Assembly (NCBI GenBank): GCA_021648425.1
Contig: JAKISV010000172.1
Location: forward strand, 1 to 5,745
DNA length: 5,745 nucleotides
Reading direction: 5' to 3'
From: Rhizobiaceae bacterium
GTDB taxonomy: Bacteria; Pseudomonadota; Alphaproteobacteria; Rhizobiales; Rhizobiaceae
The position numbers and the translations under genes are program-made. Position 1 is the stretch's first letter; every line of letters starts with the position of its first letter. Below, piece by piece: positions 5,465 through 5,745 of the stretch. The notes beneath the pieces are model-generated. The model was not told where the DNA came from. It worked only from the letters and a program-made list of their open reading frames with translations, and did no database searches.

Positions 5465-5745
5465 ATGTCACTTGAAGATGACATCAATATATTGGCGCAG
5501 GTGAGTTTTTTCGACGGTATTAATGCAGATCAGCTTCGGCTGTTGGCATTTGGTGCTGAATCCAAAAACCTGTTTGCCGGTGCAGAACTGTTTTTGCAGG
5601 ATGCGCCTTCCGATGGCGGCTATGTGGTGGTCAGCGGACTGATTGATTTAACCGTTAGCCTGGGAGATGGTGAACGAATACTGGCCAGCATCAGTGAAGG
5701 CGGGCTGGTGGGGGAACTGGCGCTGATAACTGATAATCTGCGTGC
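5465..5745 (+). CDS. Cyclic nucleotide-binding domain protein, Crp-like (partial)
   Basis: The first 93 codons of a protein with a Crp/Fnr-type cyclic-nucleotide-binding domain; the gene continues past the right edge. The visible part shows an N-terminal helix ending in VSFFDGI (13-19), the beta-roll with LFLQDAPSDGGYVVVSG (42-58), and a phosphate-binding cassette GELALITDNLR (83-93). In CRP-type domains the Gly-Glu and the Arg of this cassette contact the ribose and cyclic phosphate, so ligand binding is plausible. Whether a DNA-binding helix-turn-helix or another output domain follows cannot be seen, so it may be a transcription factor or a stand-alone sensor. The ATG is preceded by GGGGG at 5-nt spacing. 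It starts 23 bp after the response regulator stop on the same strand, so co-transcription is likely. Confidence 0.86.
   Translation, partial: MSLEDDINILAQVSFFDGINADQLRLLAFGAESKNLFAGAELFLQDAPSDGGYVVVSGLIDLTVSLGDGERILASISEGGLVGELALITDNLR

Noticed and set aside
1..5745. Mobile element, defence system or CRISPR array
   Set aside because: All coding space is taken by housekeeping or regulatory genes, with no transposase, integrase, terminal repeats or repeat-spacer pattern.

Overview
This window looks like ordinary core chromosome of an alphaproteobacterium with moderate GC. The evidence is family-level: an LptE-type lipoprotein with the FQPLY start to its mature part between leuS and holA, a YggS protein, and an OmpR-type response regulator whose sequence resembles the alphaproteobacterial CenR group. 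I cannot place it below class level. I see no mobile element, CRISPR array, tRNA, rRNA or phage gene.

Layout. Positions 1-3230 hold a minus-strand block read leuS -> lptE -> holA: leucyl-tRNA synthetase, the LPS-assembly lipoprotein LptE, and the first 37 codons of the DNA polymerase III delta subunit. The genes are packed tightly, with an 11-bp leuS/lptE overlap and a 5-bp lptE/holA gap. Positions 3231-3358 are a divergent intergenic region. yggS (3359-4030, +) encodes a PLP-binding homeostasis protein. It runs tail to tail into a minus-strand L,D-transpeptidase-fold gene (4021-4554), overlapping it by 10 bp. Positions 4555-4757 are a second divergent control region with a possible pair of back-to-back promoters and two small dyads. 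From 4758 a plus-strand operon begins: a response regulator (4758-5441), then, after 23 bp, a cyclic-nucleotide-binding protein (from 5465) cut by the window edge.

How the genes fit together. leuS serves translation, holA the replication clamp loader, and lptE outer-membrane LPS export. The YkuD-fold protein and the CenR-like regulator also point to the cell envelope, so the right half may be an envelope-control neighbourhood; that link is inference. No histidine kinase lies beside the response regulator within the window. From memory of alphaproteobacterial gene order, leuS-lptE-holA commonly sits near parAB and the replication origin, which would place this window near the origin.

The hunt found no clearly new system. 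The items most worth a second look are the kinase-less regulator/cNMP-domain pair, the cysteine-rich L,D-transpeptidase-fold protein with no signal peptide, and the symmetric elements in the two divergent intergenic regions.
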